Positions 47,453 through 60,814 are shown, numbered from the stretch's first letter. The stretch: 64,000 nucleotides of DNA from Calycina herbarum (GCA_001414485.1 LLEY01000021.1:186001-250000), one strand, 5' to 3'. Numbers and translations: made by a program. Notes: generated from the letters alone by a model not told the origin.

Positions 47453-48052
47453 TCAGGGATTTCCAATAAGTATTACTATTCAATGAGTATCTTTGAACGA
47501 AAATACTCGATTTTGGAGATATCTGTTTCGGGGGGTGGTTGGGTTGTACAATTTGCGCATGCAGGAAGGTTCTCTGAGCAGGGTATCTCTGGAGTTAAGG
47601 GCGTTGGATCCCAGGACTATTTATCGTAAGTGGAAGGAAAAGAATCATTATTGAAATTTCCGGGGAGCTGGAGTGTCCAATAAAGGGCAGTGGTATGTTT
47701 GTATAATAGAACAGATCGTGAATTTATCAATTCATGACCTTGAGGAGCCTTTTGCGTTCTTTTGCAACTTCCAAAAGTGACTCGCAATCCGTAGCTTTCA
47801 AATCTCTCAGAAGGTAACCTTAAAAAATACCAACAAATCGTAAAAGCCCTTTTAAAAGTGACATATGCTAGCGTGGAATTCTATTCCAGAGTAAAATCTT
47901 TCAATGTGGGTCAGATGATTCGCTTAGGTCACGTGTAGATAGACAAAATTCCCACTGGACCAAAAATATACGGCAATTTTGCGCGACGCAATTGACTCCG
48001 CGCTCAACCTCGAAACCAATCCCCACCAACACATCAAGGATTCACAGGAAAG
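47453..48052. other. Intergenic region between RPD3 and RPL23
   Basis: Holds the RPD3 3' end and the RPL23 promoter. A GTCACGTGTA word (CACGTG E-box) at about 47928-47937 lies some 120 bp above the RPL23 start. No gene is seen. Confidence 0.5.
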
Positions 48053-49208
48053 ATGGCCAAATTATCGTATGTTTCCCCCCTGGTTCCCCTACGAAATACC
48101 CTCGGATTGAAGTTCTTGGTGCGCTCGCAACTCGGCGAGGTGTGGTCCAAAATATTAATCGGGACGGGGCACCTCTGCGAAGTTCTCGAGATGCGCGGAT
48201 GGGATGATTGCGGCAGATGAGATGGAATGGGAATCAATGGATCAAAGGAATTAAATACTGATCATTTTTTGCGAATAGACGTGGTGCCCCAGGTGGCAAG
48301 CTTAAGATGACCCTCGGTCTTCCAGTGTATGTTCCTCCTTCGTCCTTCGAAATCTCCTCGACTTCACGATACGATACGATACGATCCCCTCGATCTCCTA
48401 CCTACCTCCTTCTCCCCGTCCCCTTCACGAAACTCCAACAACCTCCAATACACAAATACATACTCAAGGGCAAATATGGCATAGTATATAGCTAACAATC
48501 CAACAGCGGAGCCGTCATGAACTGCTGCGACAACAGCGGAGCCCGAAATCTCTACATCATCTCCGTCAAGGGTATCGGTGCGCGTCTCAACCGTCTGCCC
48601 GCGGGAGGAGTCGGCGACATGGTCATGGCGACCGTCAAGAAGGGAAAGCCTGAGTTGCGAAAGAAGGTCATGCCCGCTGTTATCGTTAGACAGTCAAAGC
48701 CTTGGAGACGAACTGATGGTGTTTTCTTGTATTTTGAGGATAATGCTGGTGTTGTAAGTGGTCTTCTTTTCTTATGCGTTTCTGGGGGTTTTTGTTTTGG
48801 GGTGGACGGGGATACTGGGAGGGGAAGGGCTAGCAGTTGGGGTTGAATGGGGTTTGGGACTGGATATGAGATTGTGAGAGGGAACGAGGGTATATGAGGA
48901 AGCACATTCAAGATCCAGTGTTCGAGGACCTCTGATGAACAAGCAACAAGGACAAACCACAAATCTTCCAGAATCAACAAGCTAACAAACCTTTTCTTAG
49001 ATTGTCAACCCAAAGGGCGAGATGAAGGGATCAGCAATCACTGGACCAGTCGGAAAGGAAGCAGCTGAGTTATGGCCAGTAAGTTTTCTTCCTTTTCCCC
49101 TCCTCTCCTTAGCTCTCATACCTTCTCAAATACCCTTGACCAAAAATAAAATATATTTTCTAACTTGTAATTCAGCGTATCGCATCCAACTCCGGTGTCG
49201 TCATGTAA
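48053..49208 (+). CDS. rpl23: 60S ribosomal protein L23 (uL14), 5 exons
   Basis: The exons are 48053-48066, 48279-48326, 48507-48753, 49001-49078 and 49176-49208, with introns of 212, 180, 247 and 97 bp. The product of 139 aa is close to the 137-140 aa of the eukaryotic family. It begins [20 protein letters not shown] and continues [20 protein letters not shown]. Further landmarks are [53 protein letters not shown] and the end [10 protein letters not shown]. uL14 sits on the subunit interface of the large subunit. The first exon has only 14 bases, so the start rests on the conserved N-terminus. Multiple 5'-clustered introns are typical of fungal ribosomal protein genes. Intron 2 contains four CGATA pentamers near 48370. 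Confidence 0.97.
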
Positions 49209-52200
49209 TGGGCTTGCTTTCTTCACTTGTTTCGTTTCGGGGGTGCACTTGGGGGAAAATGAATATGGGATGGGGCTCTGCAATGAATGAAGAAAAAAAA
49301 AACCTTCTTTTGCTGCTCTCCTTGCTGCTTGTGGATAGCGTATCTGGTCTGGGTCTAAGGACTAGAGATGAAATTTGATGCATTCCCACCACCAACGAAT
49401 TGAAAACACTGAAAAAAATTACCTTGGAAAAATGTTGTCTGCGTGTTTTTGTGATGTAATTGATGAGTGGATGAGTGGGTGTGGGTGGTGTTGAAGTGGG
49501 AAGTGGGAAGGGTTTGATGTTTGATGGTGTTGTCTAGGGTGAGAGGTGGGGTGTTTGTTTGGTAAGATTCTTAAGTGCTTGCGCAAGCCTGTCAAGAAGG
49601 GCGAGTTCCTTCTATCCCGTTTGTCATTTTTTGGATTGATTTTCTTTGGTATTCATGCCTTTTTTATGAACTACTTGTAAGCTACATACCTACCTTGCTG
49701 GATTCAAGTCTTCCTCGCAGAAAACCATTTCAAGGGTAGGAGCTTTTACGTTTCTTTCTTCTTTTCTTTTCTTTTCTTTCCTTTTCTATTTATTTACCTT
49801 CTAATGAGGGTAGTGGATCACTGAGTGTTGAGGAAGAGATAGGGAGATGGGATTGTAGAATGGAATTGTCTCTCTTGCTCTTGTTTTGCTTTTTCTTGGA
49901 ATTACCTGGGAAGGAGAAGATAAGAGGGGGAATAAGATGTGATACTATAGGGGTGGATGAGCTTTGTTTTCTACCCTGTTGTAACGCGTGGGTGGAGAGA
50001 GGAAGGGGAAGTTCTTTTACATTACTTTGAAAGGGGATATACTTCTGGTTATGGGATTTGGTAAGGGAGGGATGTGTTGTGTGCTGTGTGTTTTGGAGAC
50101 CGTGTATTGGGGTCAAGGTTGAGGGCATGGGAGTTTTTTTTTGTGGAGATAATGGGCTTTGGGAGATAGGGGACTGGGGGGATTGGGGATAGGAGGGAAG
50201 AGGGGGGATAGGAATAGCATGAAAGCAGAAGGGAAGGAGGAGAGGGGGTTGATTTCTTTTACTTCTTTTGGGGGGTTATGGGATTTGGTAAGGAAAGGAA
50301 TTTTGTCTTATTGTGTTGTGTGCTGTTCGTGGATAGTTGAGGTGGCTTGTGGGTGTGTGGATGCGAGGTGTGGATTTTAGGGGGTGTATTAGGGGTAAGG
50401 GGGTGGGAGTTTGAAGGGATGGGATTTTGTTTGGAGATAGGGGGGAAAGCTTGGGTTATGGGATTATGGAGATTGGGGGGAAAAGAGCGACGGGGATAGA
50501 AGAGGAGAGAGGGGGAGTTTGAAATGGAGAGCGGGTTTCTATTAGGTATTCATGTAGCTGGGAAAGTCTTGACTAGTATTAGAAGGTGGGGTTCAGAAGG
50601 AGTGTGGACGCGATGTGTTTTTGATGGGGCAAACATCTCTTAACCCCAAGATTATGTTTCTCTTGCCTTTGGGCAAACAAAAAGGGAGAAAGCAAATTGG
50701 AGATGGATGATGATAGCTTGCTTTGTAACAAGCAGGGAACAAAATTGGGTTGAAGGGAATCACATTGTTATTGAGTCAATGACAACGCAAGAAAGGGGGT
50801 ATAAGAGGAGGAGGAGGAGGCTGGGAGGGCGTACTCCCATCGAGTACTTATTCCTTTTGATTGTTATAAATATAAAGCTAGCAGTTATTGGGATATTTTT
50901 TGTGACCTGGCTGAGGAGTGGCTGAATGGCTTAGAGTGGGGGTAAGCTGCCTTGAGAACTTGGGATGATAAGCGAGAGTTTTGAGTCACTTTGGAGAGAA
51001 TACCTCTTTAGACATGGTAGCTTCAGGATATGTGGATTTCTGTGCTGCATATATTTATTGAAGCTCAGACAGCGCCCATGCTTCTCTTACAACATCACTT
51101 TTACCTTCGGTCTCCTAACTCTTCCAAGGAAGTAGCACTTTGGAGATATCGGCTTAAAGATATTTATGCTTTATTCAAAAATTAAAACCTAGACTAGTTA
51201 CAAAGTTCTCTTCAACAACTCTTCTATTCCATCAGATACCTCTTTAGATATGGTGACTTACAAAATTTGCTTGGTTATATTCCATATCTATCAAAGTCAT
51301 AGGCAGCTCACAAGCATTTTTTGTTCTGTCTTCATTCCAGTGTGGGGAAAAGGTTGTATCAGCACAAGAGAACTTTACTTTATTTGAATCGGCACAACTT
51401 TTAGTCACACCGGTTCAAGATGCGGATTTAATTGCCCAAATCAAGGCATTATTCAACGTGAAGTTTTTCCTGTAGCAAGTCTGCAAGCAAAGGCGAGCCG
51501 ACAACTCCCAACCACAGCTTTGGTACTGCACTACAGCTCAGTGACGATGTTATGATCCCAGAATCAGCGTTGGAAATCATTCCGTGGGGTTTATGCTCGG
51601 TTCTACCAAGATTTCTTGACCCGGCGAGTACCAACTTTAGAAGGCATAACTTTACGGCGGGAAAGTGCTTCGTCGGGTTCGAGAATGAGACCAAACTGCT
51701 ACATTTCTCCGCTGAGCTTCTTTTAGCACATCTGGTTTTTCTGCTTCCTTTTTTGGCAGAAAACTATAAACATACGTGAAAGAACCAAACTTTTGGAAGT
51801 TCCTTTAGAAGAAAAAATCGACATGCAGGTCTATGCAAATAGTTACGAGAAGTCAAAGTTGTCAACCTCGAAATTCTTGTGTACGCACGTCTACATTTTT
51901 TGTCTGGAGGAAATATGCCTCACAGCTCTCTTGAAATGAGTACAAGTTGGGGTGAAATTTTAAGTTTAATCAGCTCTAAACATACAACTCAGCTCTTAAA
52001 AGCAGTCATGTGTTGTTAGATACACTGCCGGAACATACTATATTTGGTCCATACAGCAATTTGCTTTGATATGTCGAGCGCTATTGATCAATTGTAACAA
52101 GCGTGCCTACTTTTAGTACCCATCTTGTGACGCTAACTTGAAATGCCATCTCTACCCGTTGTCTCCCCATTTCAACTATCAGATGGCTTCTATGCTTTAT

Positions 52201-52488
52201 CTTGTTTTTCAATTGATAGCTTTAAGGGGCTTGTTGTGAAAGGTGATTCATTTATCACTAGAGAGATACATGGCTAGAGAGATACATATTATCCCACGCT
52301 CCAAACAATATCATGGTTCTGCCACCGGAAAACAAAATCCGTACACTAAATGCCCAGAATCCCAACTTAAACTCTACCATATTTGCGCCGAACCATAACT
52401 AAATTGTGTTCCCAAATTTCCCGTTGAAGTCGGTGCAAAGCCTCATGATCGCCCGCCGGTAATACCAAGGATCCTTTTCTAGTCCGCA
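49209..52488. other. 3.3 kb gene-free region with a G-rich strand
   Basis: A pyrimidine tract of TTTTC repeats lies at about 49755-49790. From about 49800 to 50550 the plus strand is strongly purine-rich with many G3-G6 runs (densest 50150-50220). 50.5-52.4 kb has ordinary composition. The overlapping frames at 51449-51694 and 51552-51779 have no support. No gene is recognised. Confidence 0.5.
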
Positions 52489-53290
52489 TCATCGCTTTTC
52501 TTCTCCTCCTGGTGCTTGTTGAAAGGTAGCTTTGAAGTTTGGATAAGCCCTTGGTAATAATTATTTGAGATTCCTGACTTAAGTAACACTTAAGAAAGAC
52601 TTACTGGTTAAGCTGCTCATGTTGTTGAAAAGCACCCTTAATTGCCTCATCATATAGCCATATCTACAGCACAGTTAGTTTGCAAAGAACGAAGTTGTAG
52701 TACGTTATACTTACAAAATACTTGATATTCTCAGTCTTGACAACTATCGACTCTAGACTAACGACAGCCATCTCGAACTTTTCCTCTGCGGTTGCTCTCT
52801 TGCCCAATGCCACTTTTATCGTATCCGGACTCCCATCGGCTACAGCGGCTCTCAGCTCCTCATCCGCGGCTGTAGCATCTGCCTCGGCGATTTCGTTCGC
52901 CGCCTCAACTGCTGCGACATATTCATCGATCGTGACACGCTCTTTCACAACCGCTCGAAGAATTTGATGTATGGTCCATCCCGCAATTGCAATTCCTTCG
53001 ATTTCTTGAAGAACGTGTCCGTTGTCTGCGGGAGGACTTGAAAGCTTTTCAAGAAAAAAATCGGCAACTCTGGCTTGAATTTGTTTCTTTTGTTCATATG
53101 CCAGTTGTTCCACGAGCTCTAGTCTTGTCATGGGAAGGATTCTGGAAAGCCCTAATTCCTTTTGAAGTTGGAGTAGGTCTTGAGGCGTCATGTCGTTGAA
53201 GTCGCGGAAGCTTTTGAAAAATGGTTGCATATATATCAGGAGTTGTTCCCGCGAAAGCTCTTTCACATCTCGTACTTTCGGTGTCTCCAT
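52489..53290 (-). CDS. Helical protein of unknown function, 3 exons
   Basis: The exons are 52715-53290, 52605-52663 and 52489-52549, with introns of 51 and 55 bp (both GTAAGT donors), giving 231 aa. It starts METPKVRDVKELSREQLLIY. It is rich in Ala, Glu and Lys and predicted by eye to be almost all helix, with a long Ala/Glu stretch (AAVEAANEIAEADATAADEE). There is no signal peptide and no enzyme motif. Exon 1 and the first intron are well supported. The last exon, ending FQQAPGGEEKR, rests on frame and splice signals only. Intact and probably expressed. Function unknown. Confidence 0.7.
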
Positions 53291-54027
53291 TGTTGTTTTT
53301 TGCTGGGAGAAAAAAAGTAGTTAAGAGTGTTGAGTAGGTAGGAAGGTAGGTTGAGTAAGGTCGTTGCTGAAAATGAAGTGGACTGGGAAGAGCTTGATGG
53401 TGGAGATATGAGATAATTTATACAGCTATGAGTTAGCCACAGTCTTTCTCACCTGCCAAACCAAGCCAGCTTTTCCTTGGTGAACATCTTTCTGTCCTTC
53501 ATCACACTTTCCACATTCACCAACCATCTGCTTAAAAGTGTTTTTTGCTCCATTTCCCTTGGAATTTTGCCAAATGTATCTTGCACCTACCCTCCCGTGT
53601 AAGAATATTCAGTACCTACACAAAACTGCACTGATATCACAATAAACCCCTGTGATAATGCCAGCTGCATGAATTCCATCAGACCAATCCATGACCTGAA
53701 AATGTTTCGGTTACCTTTCATTTAAATAGCCCTTCCGGAAAACATACATTTTGAGGTAGGAGATGCACTAAGCGAAGGCTTACCCGCTATGAGGCCTCAT
53801 TTCAAATAAAATGCAATAATTTCACGCATGAAGACACCAAAAATGATTCCCTTGATTTCGGAACCTCCGAGAAGAGTTTTCCAGCCTTTGAGATTCTCTC
53901 ATTATCATCGTTTCTCGAACGAAATAAAATGGCGTTCATATGGAGCGACAATCCACTTTCAAGTCACTGACGCCAGTTTTGAGCACACAAGCCAAGCCAA
54001 CACAACCCAAAGGCTCCCTCTTCAAAT
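53291..54027. other. Intergenic region
   Basis: Promoter side of the helical-protein gene and 3' side of the MFS gene. The plus-strand frame at 53828-54283 runs antisense into the MFS coding region and was not accepted. Confidence 0.5.
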
Positions 54028-55466
54028 TCAGTGCAACAAACTTTTCCCCATCATCCAAATCCAGCCCCAACCTCCAAATACAGCCGTCACACCCGTACAA
54101 AGAATAACTCCCCCGTACTCGCTTGCATATCCCCAGCCCCCCTTTCCACCTCCAAGTAAAGCAGAGCTTACGCCGCCTCCTACCACGAACCCCACGCCCC
54201 TTCCTCCTAACAACATTCCCATAACAACCCCATTGTCGACTCCTTCGTCTACATTTTTCATCTCTTTCAAAATTCCCGGGTAGGTGCTAGAGAACCCTCC
54301 GGCAAAAAAACCATAAATCATGGCAAAAACTGCGAGAACTGCTACATGTTTTGCCAAGCCCCAAAATAGAAAGACTGAGATCGTTGTTCCGAGCGTGGAG
54401 ATGAGAATTACAGTCTGAAGGGGGAGATGATCACCTAAAATTCCATGGATCAACGAGCCAAAAACCGAAGCGAGGGAGAGGAGAGCTATAAGAACAGCAC
54501 CAGTAATTGAGGGAAGGCCAATGGTATGAGCATAAGAGGCAATGTATGTTGGTGGGAGTAGGTAACCGAATGCTTCAACCACATTTCCAAGTTGCAACAT
54601 CCAGAATGTTGAGCTTTTCAAGAAGCCCCAGGATATCGGTCGTCTTGGGCTCGAGGAGTTCGTCAAATTTGAAACAGGAATTCTAGGCCTAAGGAAGAAG
54701 AGAAGTGGCAGCGTGATTATGACAAGGGAGATAGACCACGCTTGGAGGGTCACACGAATTCCGTATTTTTGGAGTAGCGAAGATGTGATGAATGGCAGAA
54801 GGACTCCTGCTGCTGATTTCCCAGCACCGATCGTACCATATGCCAGACCTTTCCGGGCTACAAACCATTCATCGAGGTAAAGTGTTGTAGGCGAGTAAAG
54901 AAGTCCGGATCCGATAGCGCAGAGAACGCCTTGACTTGCGATGAGATGCCACACTTTGGTGGAGTAGGACGAGAGAATCAAACTTGCGACAGTAATCAAG
55001 AGTCCTAGAGGTCCACAGTATGGTCGAAAATGAGGATACCGGGTGAGAAATGTGAATGATATTGGGAGCATGAGGTAGATGAGCCCGGTGAGAGTCGTTC
55101 CAACGATCGCAACCGAGTTTGAAGAACCTTCAAGAATTTTATTCGTTGTGTAATATTCCTGAAAGACTCCGAATGCGAGAGAATAACCTAGGAATAATTA
55201 ATAATCTGAAGGTTAATTTAATCCAAATCATGTTGCTCACCCCACACTGGGGTTTGAATGACTGTACAGCCCGCTAAAACGAGATACGCATGTTTGCCGT
55301 GATCGGTGGGTGGGAGAGATCGTAACTCCCTCTCCATTGAATTCTCCATAATCGACAAAGGGTTTTCGCCTTCCAACTCGGTATTCGATGAGTTTCTCGA
55401 ATTTCTGGATCTCCCGTCCAGAGTACGCAGTTCTTGCCCATCTCTTGTTGCAGTGACTGATGCCAT
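54028..55466 (-). CDS. MFS transporter, monocarboxylate-transporter-like, 2 exons
   Basis: The exons are 55241-55466 and 54028-55187, with a 53-bp intron (GTGAGC…CCTAG), giving 461 aa. A cytosolic N-terminus of ~60 residues (MASVTATRDGQELRTLDGRS) leads into the first membrane segment at HGKHAYLVLAGCTVIQ. About 12 hydrophobic segments follow, with family-style words YSLAFGVFQEYYTTN, GSGLLYSPTTLYLDEWFVAR, KGLAYGTIGAGKSAAGVLLP and a central loop SNSSSPRRPISWGFLKSST. The layout matches fungal members of the MCT (SLC16-like) group in the plasma membrane. Substrate cannot be told, and such proteins in fungi often do not carry monocarboxylates. The C-terminal half has Gly-rich loops (GMLLGGRGVGFVVGGGVSS). 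Intact. Confidence 0.88.
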
Positions 55467-55504
55467 CCCGAGGATGTACTGACGCTAAATAGGAAGTGGT
55501 TTGG

Positions 55505-57730
55505 ACTAACGATTGAGACAAAGGTCCTTTGAAGTTTGAAGTTTGAAGGTTGAAGGAAGTCTAGGAACGGTAAAGAATTATTTCGATTCACACGTTATGT
55601 AGTGATGGTAAGTTATCCCACTCTTACCTAGCCAATCGAAAGATCGCGATGATATCATTGCAGTGTCAACACGATGCAACCAATGAGGCTATAGACTAGA
55701 TGCCGATATCGCAAAGAAGCAGTAATTGCTGCCGATTCACTGAATATTCAGAAGACCACGTTTCAAAACACTAGGCATAAATAGTTCGTAATCTAAAGTT
55801 AAATTGCATCGTCGGCACTTTGTGCAAAGATTAAAAAAAAGGTTGACCTCGGGTCGTTTACTCTAAGTACTGTAAACATCTTGGTTCGACAGTAAATGAG
55901 TACTACGCTCTGGATTCTCCCACAGGATGACTTGGCAAGTCTGTGACCTGAGGTTTGTTTCCTATGTTCCCTCTCCTACATCTTGGCCCCCTTCTCAATG
56001 AAGCGACTTCTCTTTTTTTCATTCTTTTCTTCTTCTTCTAATTTTGTTTTTCTTTTTGAATAGATTGTTCTTATTTTGTGAAGTGGTAATGAATAATTTA
56101 GTGAATAACCTAACTGGCTAACCTAACTGGCTAATGATATTGGGGGATAAATGGGGAGTAGCAATACAAATAGAGCATAGTGCTAAGTGAAGCACTTAAG
56201 GAGAGTTGTGATATGCGATACATGGAAGGGAGGTGAAGATAATGCTGTGAATGGAATATGAAATGGAGTATTGAAGGAAACATGAGAATTTGACCATAGA
56301 CGTCAGGTAGCTAAACCCGCCCTCTAGTAACTGTCAAATTAGCGGAGGAAACAGACTCTCACTCTCACCAGATAAGAGGGCTGACTCAACAGCTTACGGA
56401 ACCGGTAAAATTATCCTCTGAGTGATGACCATGGAGAAATACAGTACAGATGCTAGCGATGAATTGAAAGAGAGATTGCACGCAGGCAAAACAGGAAAAA
56501 ACGAAGAGAAGTCGGAGCTTAAAGCACAATACGAGGACACAGTCAGATGATACAAAAGGAGATCAAATCAAATATAGAAAATTCTAACAACAAATGATTA
56601 GAACAATTGGAAGGTTTGAGCTTTTCTATAAGGGCAAATTAAAAAAAACTATTCCTTATGTCTCTTAGTACGCACATTTGAGCAACTCATCTCGTGACAA
56701 CACTCTTCTAGAAAATTAAAAAATATATTTCCTTATGTCTCTCATCTTATCGCCTGGCCAATTCTCTGAAGTATGTGCTAATTGAATGAAGGGAGAAGCT
56801 AAGTGGTTAGTACGCTAGTGGGTTAATAATATGCTAAGTAGTTAATACAACGGGACATGGGAAATACGTACGATAATTGTTAATAATATATCCTTTTAAA
56901 CAAGGAAGTGAAGAAATAACGGGATGTGCATATTAGCTTGAGTGAGAATGGGCCAGGCGTAAGTTAGCTATGGTTGGTGGGAAGTCGTACTTTCGCGCAA
57001 CACACCCATTCCCCACTCCTACAACTCCGGCCTTTCGGTTTAGCGACCTGAAATTTTGGAGAGACATTCACTCTTTACGTTCTCCTGATAAGAACGGTGG
57101 TAAACCGCCTACATAAATCTGTATGAAGGCTGCAACCCGGGCCCTGCTAATTCCGGTATTGAACAAAGCGACCGGCGCTTTGAACAATCCACTATCCGGG
57201 AGTCAGTATACTTCTTTAGGAATGTTTGAGGAGTAGAAATTACTATAATGCTTATGTCCCCTTGGACGACCTTTCATGGTCATTGCTGATTCAGGAAGTA
57301 GTTAGAAAATAGCTTGGTGTTAAAGTCCTATAGTAATAGTGAACTATTACCCCACAAATCATGTTGGTGAAACAGGATAATAAATCTTTCGCGGCTTAAC
57401 CGCTACACTACAAACTAATTCTTATAACCTTCTCTTACTTATTTGAAACTATAGTTTACAAAAAGAGATTTGTGGGGGATAATTGTGGGCCGTGTAGAAA
57501 CTCCAAGTTCAAAACTCTATTCACCTAAGCATAGAAGTGTTTCTAGAGACACTAGCATTTGTACGTAAGAAAGTTTAAAGATCAAAAACTATTTTGAATC
57601 TGGAATATAGTTTAAGCGCGATTTGCAATTTATGCCACTGGTTTGCTATTATATTTTCATATAGTTCATACTTCAGTGGCACCTTCCCAACGCTACTCTC
57701 CAAGAATCATTCTATCTTATATTCTGTCTA
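55505..57730. repeat. Direct segmental duplication, copy 1
   Basis: Recognisably the same sequence as 60815-63250, with many substitutions and small indels. Shared words include CACGATGCAACCAAT-like, GGCAAGTCTGTGACCTGAGG (55934-55953), GATGACCATGGAGAAA-like, GAACAA…GCGCTTTGAACAAT and a common right end near 57.7 kb. No coding sequence was recognised. It begins just upstream of the MFS start codon, so it may include that gene's promoter. Confidence 0.7.
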
Positions 57731-59724
57731 CGTCTTTTCTTTTTCTCAGCCTTCTGTGCTGGTTTCCTCGATAACTTCTATTATTTATAGAATACTGACC
57801 AGTAAATCCAAGCGAAATATAGGATCAACTAGCAGTTTCACCTACGGTAGGTCTTTTTCGGCGTATTAACAAATTAATCAATTACTCAGAGTAACTTAGA
57901 GTTATTCAACAGTAGATTACAGTAGTGCAGAGCCGAGTAAAAGCTTTCTTTTTCTAGGGCTCTGGCTAAAAAGTAAAATATCCACATTCTGAAACAAGAA
58001 ATGTATTCTTCCGACTTCTCTAAGTACTTCTATGCTACCTCCAACACGTAGCTCATATCAATCCACATCTGCTTAAGTTACTCTGAGTAACTCACTGCTA
58101 AGTAGAGTAGAGTAGAGTAGGACTTAAAATTGACTGAGTATAATAGGGTAACAGGCTATTACTTTACTCTACTCTACTCGTTATTATGCTAGTTCCCTTT
58201 CTTCATTTGGTGTTGCTTTGGTAGTGTTAGGAGAATATTTCTGAAATAATCCTCCTCGGTTGTCTACTTTACCTTTGTTTTTTTATCGCATAAACAGTTA
58301 AGGCCAAAATACGATGCGATTAGACTAGCGAGTAGATAGATTGCACCCAGTATAACCTACTCTCCACTAATATATGTCCTTGAACAGTTAGTTGTACAGA
58401 TTTCATCGCGTCCTTTCACTAACTAAAGACAGAAAAGGGAACACTATTGTAGATTCTAAAACAAATCAAGTCAAGTGATGCATGATCCCGGGGTAGGTGG
58501 CGTATTGCAATCAACAGAATATAAAGACTGAATTAAAGTGGGTGTGGATTTTGAATCATAAGATTGCACAGAAAAATGAAGGGAGTATCAAAACAGTAGC
58601 AGAGAGTTTCAAGTGTGTAATAAAGAGGTTGGGAGATTTTGCGACTGGAATAAAAGTACTTTTTTAAAGAATGAATAAACATTTACCCCAAATCCAGTAA
58701 ATATCCATGCGCTTATGAATGAAGCTTAGTCCCAAATAGAGAAAGGGTGTTCCTGAAATGAAAAAAAGCTGTTTAATAGTCTCTGACCTTTCTGCCTTTT
58801 TGAAGCATCTTTTACTATTTTACAGATTGTTTGACCAAATACTCTTGAATGGCCCACTAGCCTGTATATAACTGCCTACCCTGCCCAATAAACAATAATT
58901 GCTGACAAAATTGATGGCAAACTCGCCAGTTCAGTAATTCAAGTAAGGATTTCGTGATTGGCTAGTAAAGTATACTACATATATCTTATAGAAAGATTAT
59001 CTGTATTCTACTAAATAGCAAAGCTAAAAACTAGAGCAATTAGGTGAAGAGATGACGAATGCTTCGGTAAGGTGTATGTACCACCTGTGACTTTTACTCC
59101 CCAGAATAGCTTCAAAAATAAGGTGAAGCCCGGATTACTAGTTCCGTTTGTCTATTAGCCAATCGACTAGAGTTATATCATATAAAGTCTTAAGAACCTG
59201 TAGTTTCGTTCTATGTATACGTGAAGCAGCTTTATCTAATTCCAAAAGGCCTCGATAGTTTACTAGTTTATCAACTTGACTTGGCATATTGTGGATTAAG
59301 CGAGAAATGGTTTTCTTAGGCAAGTCATTTGCCCTAGTTTTCTTATTCCAGTGCTCCCCATTTCAACTTTGATAAGTAGTTGCTCTTATATATATATATA
59401 TATTTTAGTAAGGAATAACAAAAATTAATTTCCTTCAAGTTTCAGGTCAGTCGTCATGTTCAAGTCTATGATTTAACCCCTCGAAATATATCATTGTTAA
59501 GTGTTCTCACAAGTGTCTTCTCCTTTCTATGCTTGTAGTTACTTCGAACGACATAACCATATTCACCGCGCTCTGGTTTAGCACCATGTTATCCAGCCAG
59601 AAGCAAGATAAAAGCTTAACACCTCGAGCACTTCCGCACAACCTCCTTTTTTCGGGAACCAAAACAATCGACAGTACTCGACAGCAACTGCAACCTTACT
59701 GCCTCCATTCTCCGGCAAGCCAAA
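57731..59724. other. AT-rich intergenic region with a small inverted-repeat element
   Basis: A perfect 17-bp inverted repeat (TTACTCAGAGTAACTTA at 57882-57898 and its complement at 58074-58090) bounds a 209-bp segment and may be a MITE. Next to it, GTAGA repeats (58102-58121) face TCTAC repeats (58161-58179), forming another potential hairpin. A TA microsatellite lies at about 59388-59404. No gene is supported. Confidence 0.45.
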
Positions 59725-60558
59725 ATGGCTTTTTCATCCCAAAACTTTACCGACCCTCCTCCCCCCTCCGATATACACGAGAATACCGCCGACGCCGACA
59801 CGAAGTTATATACCAAGTTGAAGACTATTGTCAACAAAGGAAAATACCTTAAGTTCCAGGCACAATGTTATGACCCAGGACTTGCCCCAGACAAGGATCC
59901 TGATTATGAGCATCGCGGTGAAAGAGAATCAAACCGCGCAGTTATTGAGTGCTATCGGAAGCTCAAGGAACCCAAGATCCAGATGGAGAAAGAGGCAAAA
60001 GCCTTGGCTGAAAATGAAAAGGCTTTGAAGGCCTTGGTAAAAAAGGTCAATGCAGACAAGCAAAAACTCATTGGGGATTACAAGAACGCACGAGGGATCG
60101 TACTACATGAACAGAGCATGGTCGATAAGACGCTTCAGGACGCCACTAAAGAAAGTCCACATGCACACGATAAACACATTTCGAGACATGCTCAGCACTC
60201 AAGACTCCTAAACAAGATGGGTGCACCGTTGGATTCTAAACTCAACGAGCTGGAGCCCACGTCTGAGGATGAGGCATGCTGTCCATATTCCCACACCAGT
60301 GCAAATGAATATAAAAGCTTACTATTTCGCAGACAAAAGTCACCGCCTCGAATTCCCGAAAGCGAAAACACCCACAAGATGGTAATTCTAGTCCTTCTAA
60401 TGGTCCCGTAAGTGGATTTTCGAGTTTCTTTTCTCTAATTCAATTCATTACTGACTTCCATACAGCGCAAGGTTACAAAAACCGACAAAGATAAGGAAGA
60501 GAAACCAGAGGTGGATGCCGAAAAAACTAAAGAAGAATCTAAGTCTGAAGAGGAATAG
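59725..60558 (+). CDS. Lys/Glu-rich coiled-coil protein, 2 exons
   Basis: The exons are 59725-60381 and 60466-60558, with an 84-bp intron (donor GTAATT, branch TTACTGAC, acceptor ATACAG), giving 249 aa. It starts MAFSSQNFTDPPPPSDIHEN. Residues ~85-135 (KIQMEKEAKALAENEKALKA and following) should form a coiled coil. The end is highly charged (KDKEEKPEVDAEKTKEESKS). There is no signal peptide or known domain. It may be an orphan nuclear or cytosolic protein. It lies between the two copies of the 2.3-kb duplication. A CGACAGTACTCGACAGC word stands about 50 bp upstream of the start. Confidence 0.65.
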
Positions 60559-60814
60559 ATCAGTGGTAAGTAACAAATTTACCACTCCCAAGCCTACAAA
60601 TCATGCTAACCCTAAAAAAGAGGAACCACGCAACTAGGTTCTTCATTGATTACGCACAACGAAAATCAATCTCCGAAGGACTCCTTTACTTGGCCAACAG
60701 AACCCTATGGTCTCTTGGTTCTTGTATTGTTATTTTGGGCTTGTCGTGGAAACACTGTAACATCTTTTCTTTTTTCTCTTTTCTCTTGCCGGAAGACAGG
60801 ATGGTGTTAGATAT

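Noticed and set aside
46700..47483. Minus-strand and alternate-frame ORFs over the RPD3 tail
   Set aside because: The low-complexity acidic and Pro/Ala-rich coding sequence keeps other frames open by composition.
53828..54283. 151-codon plus ORF
   Set aside because: Overlaps antisense the well supported C-terminal coding region of the MFS transporter; Pro-rich by composition only.
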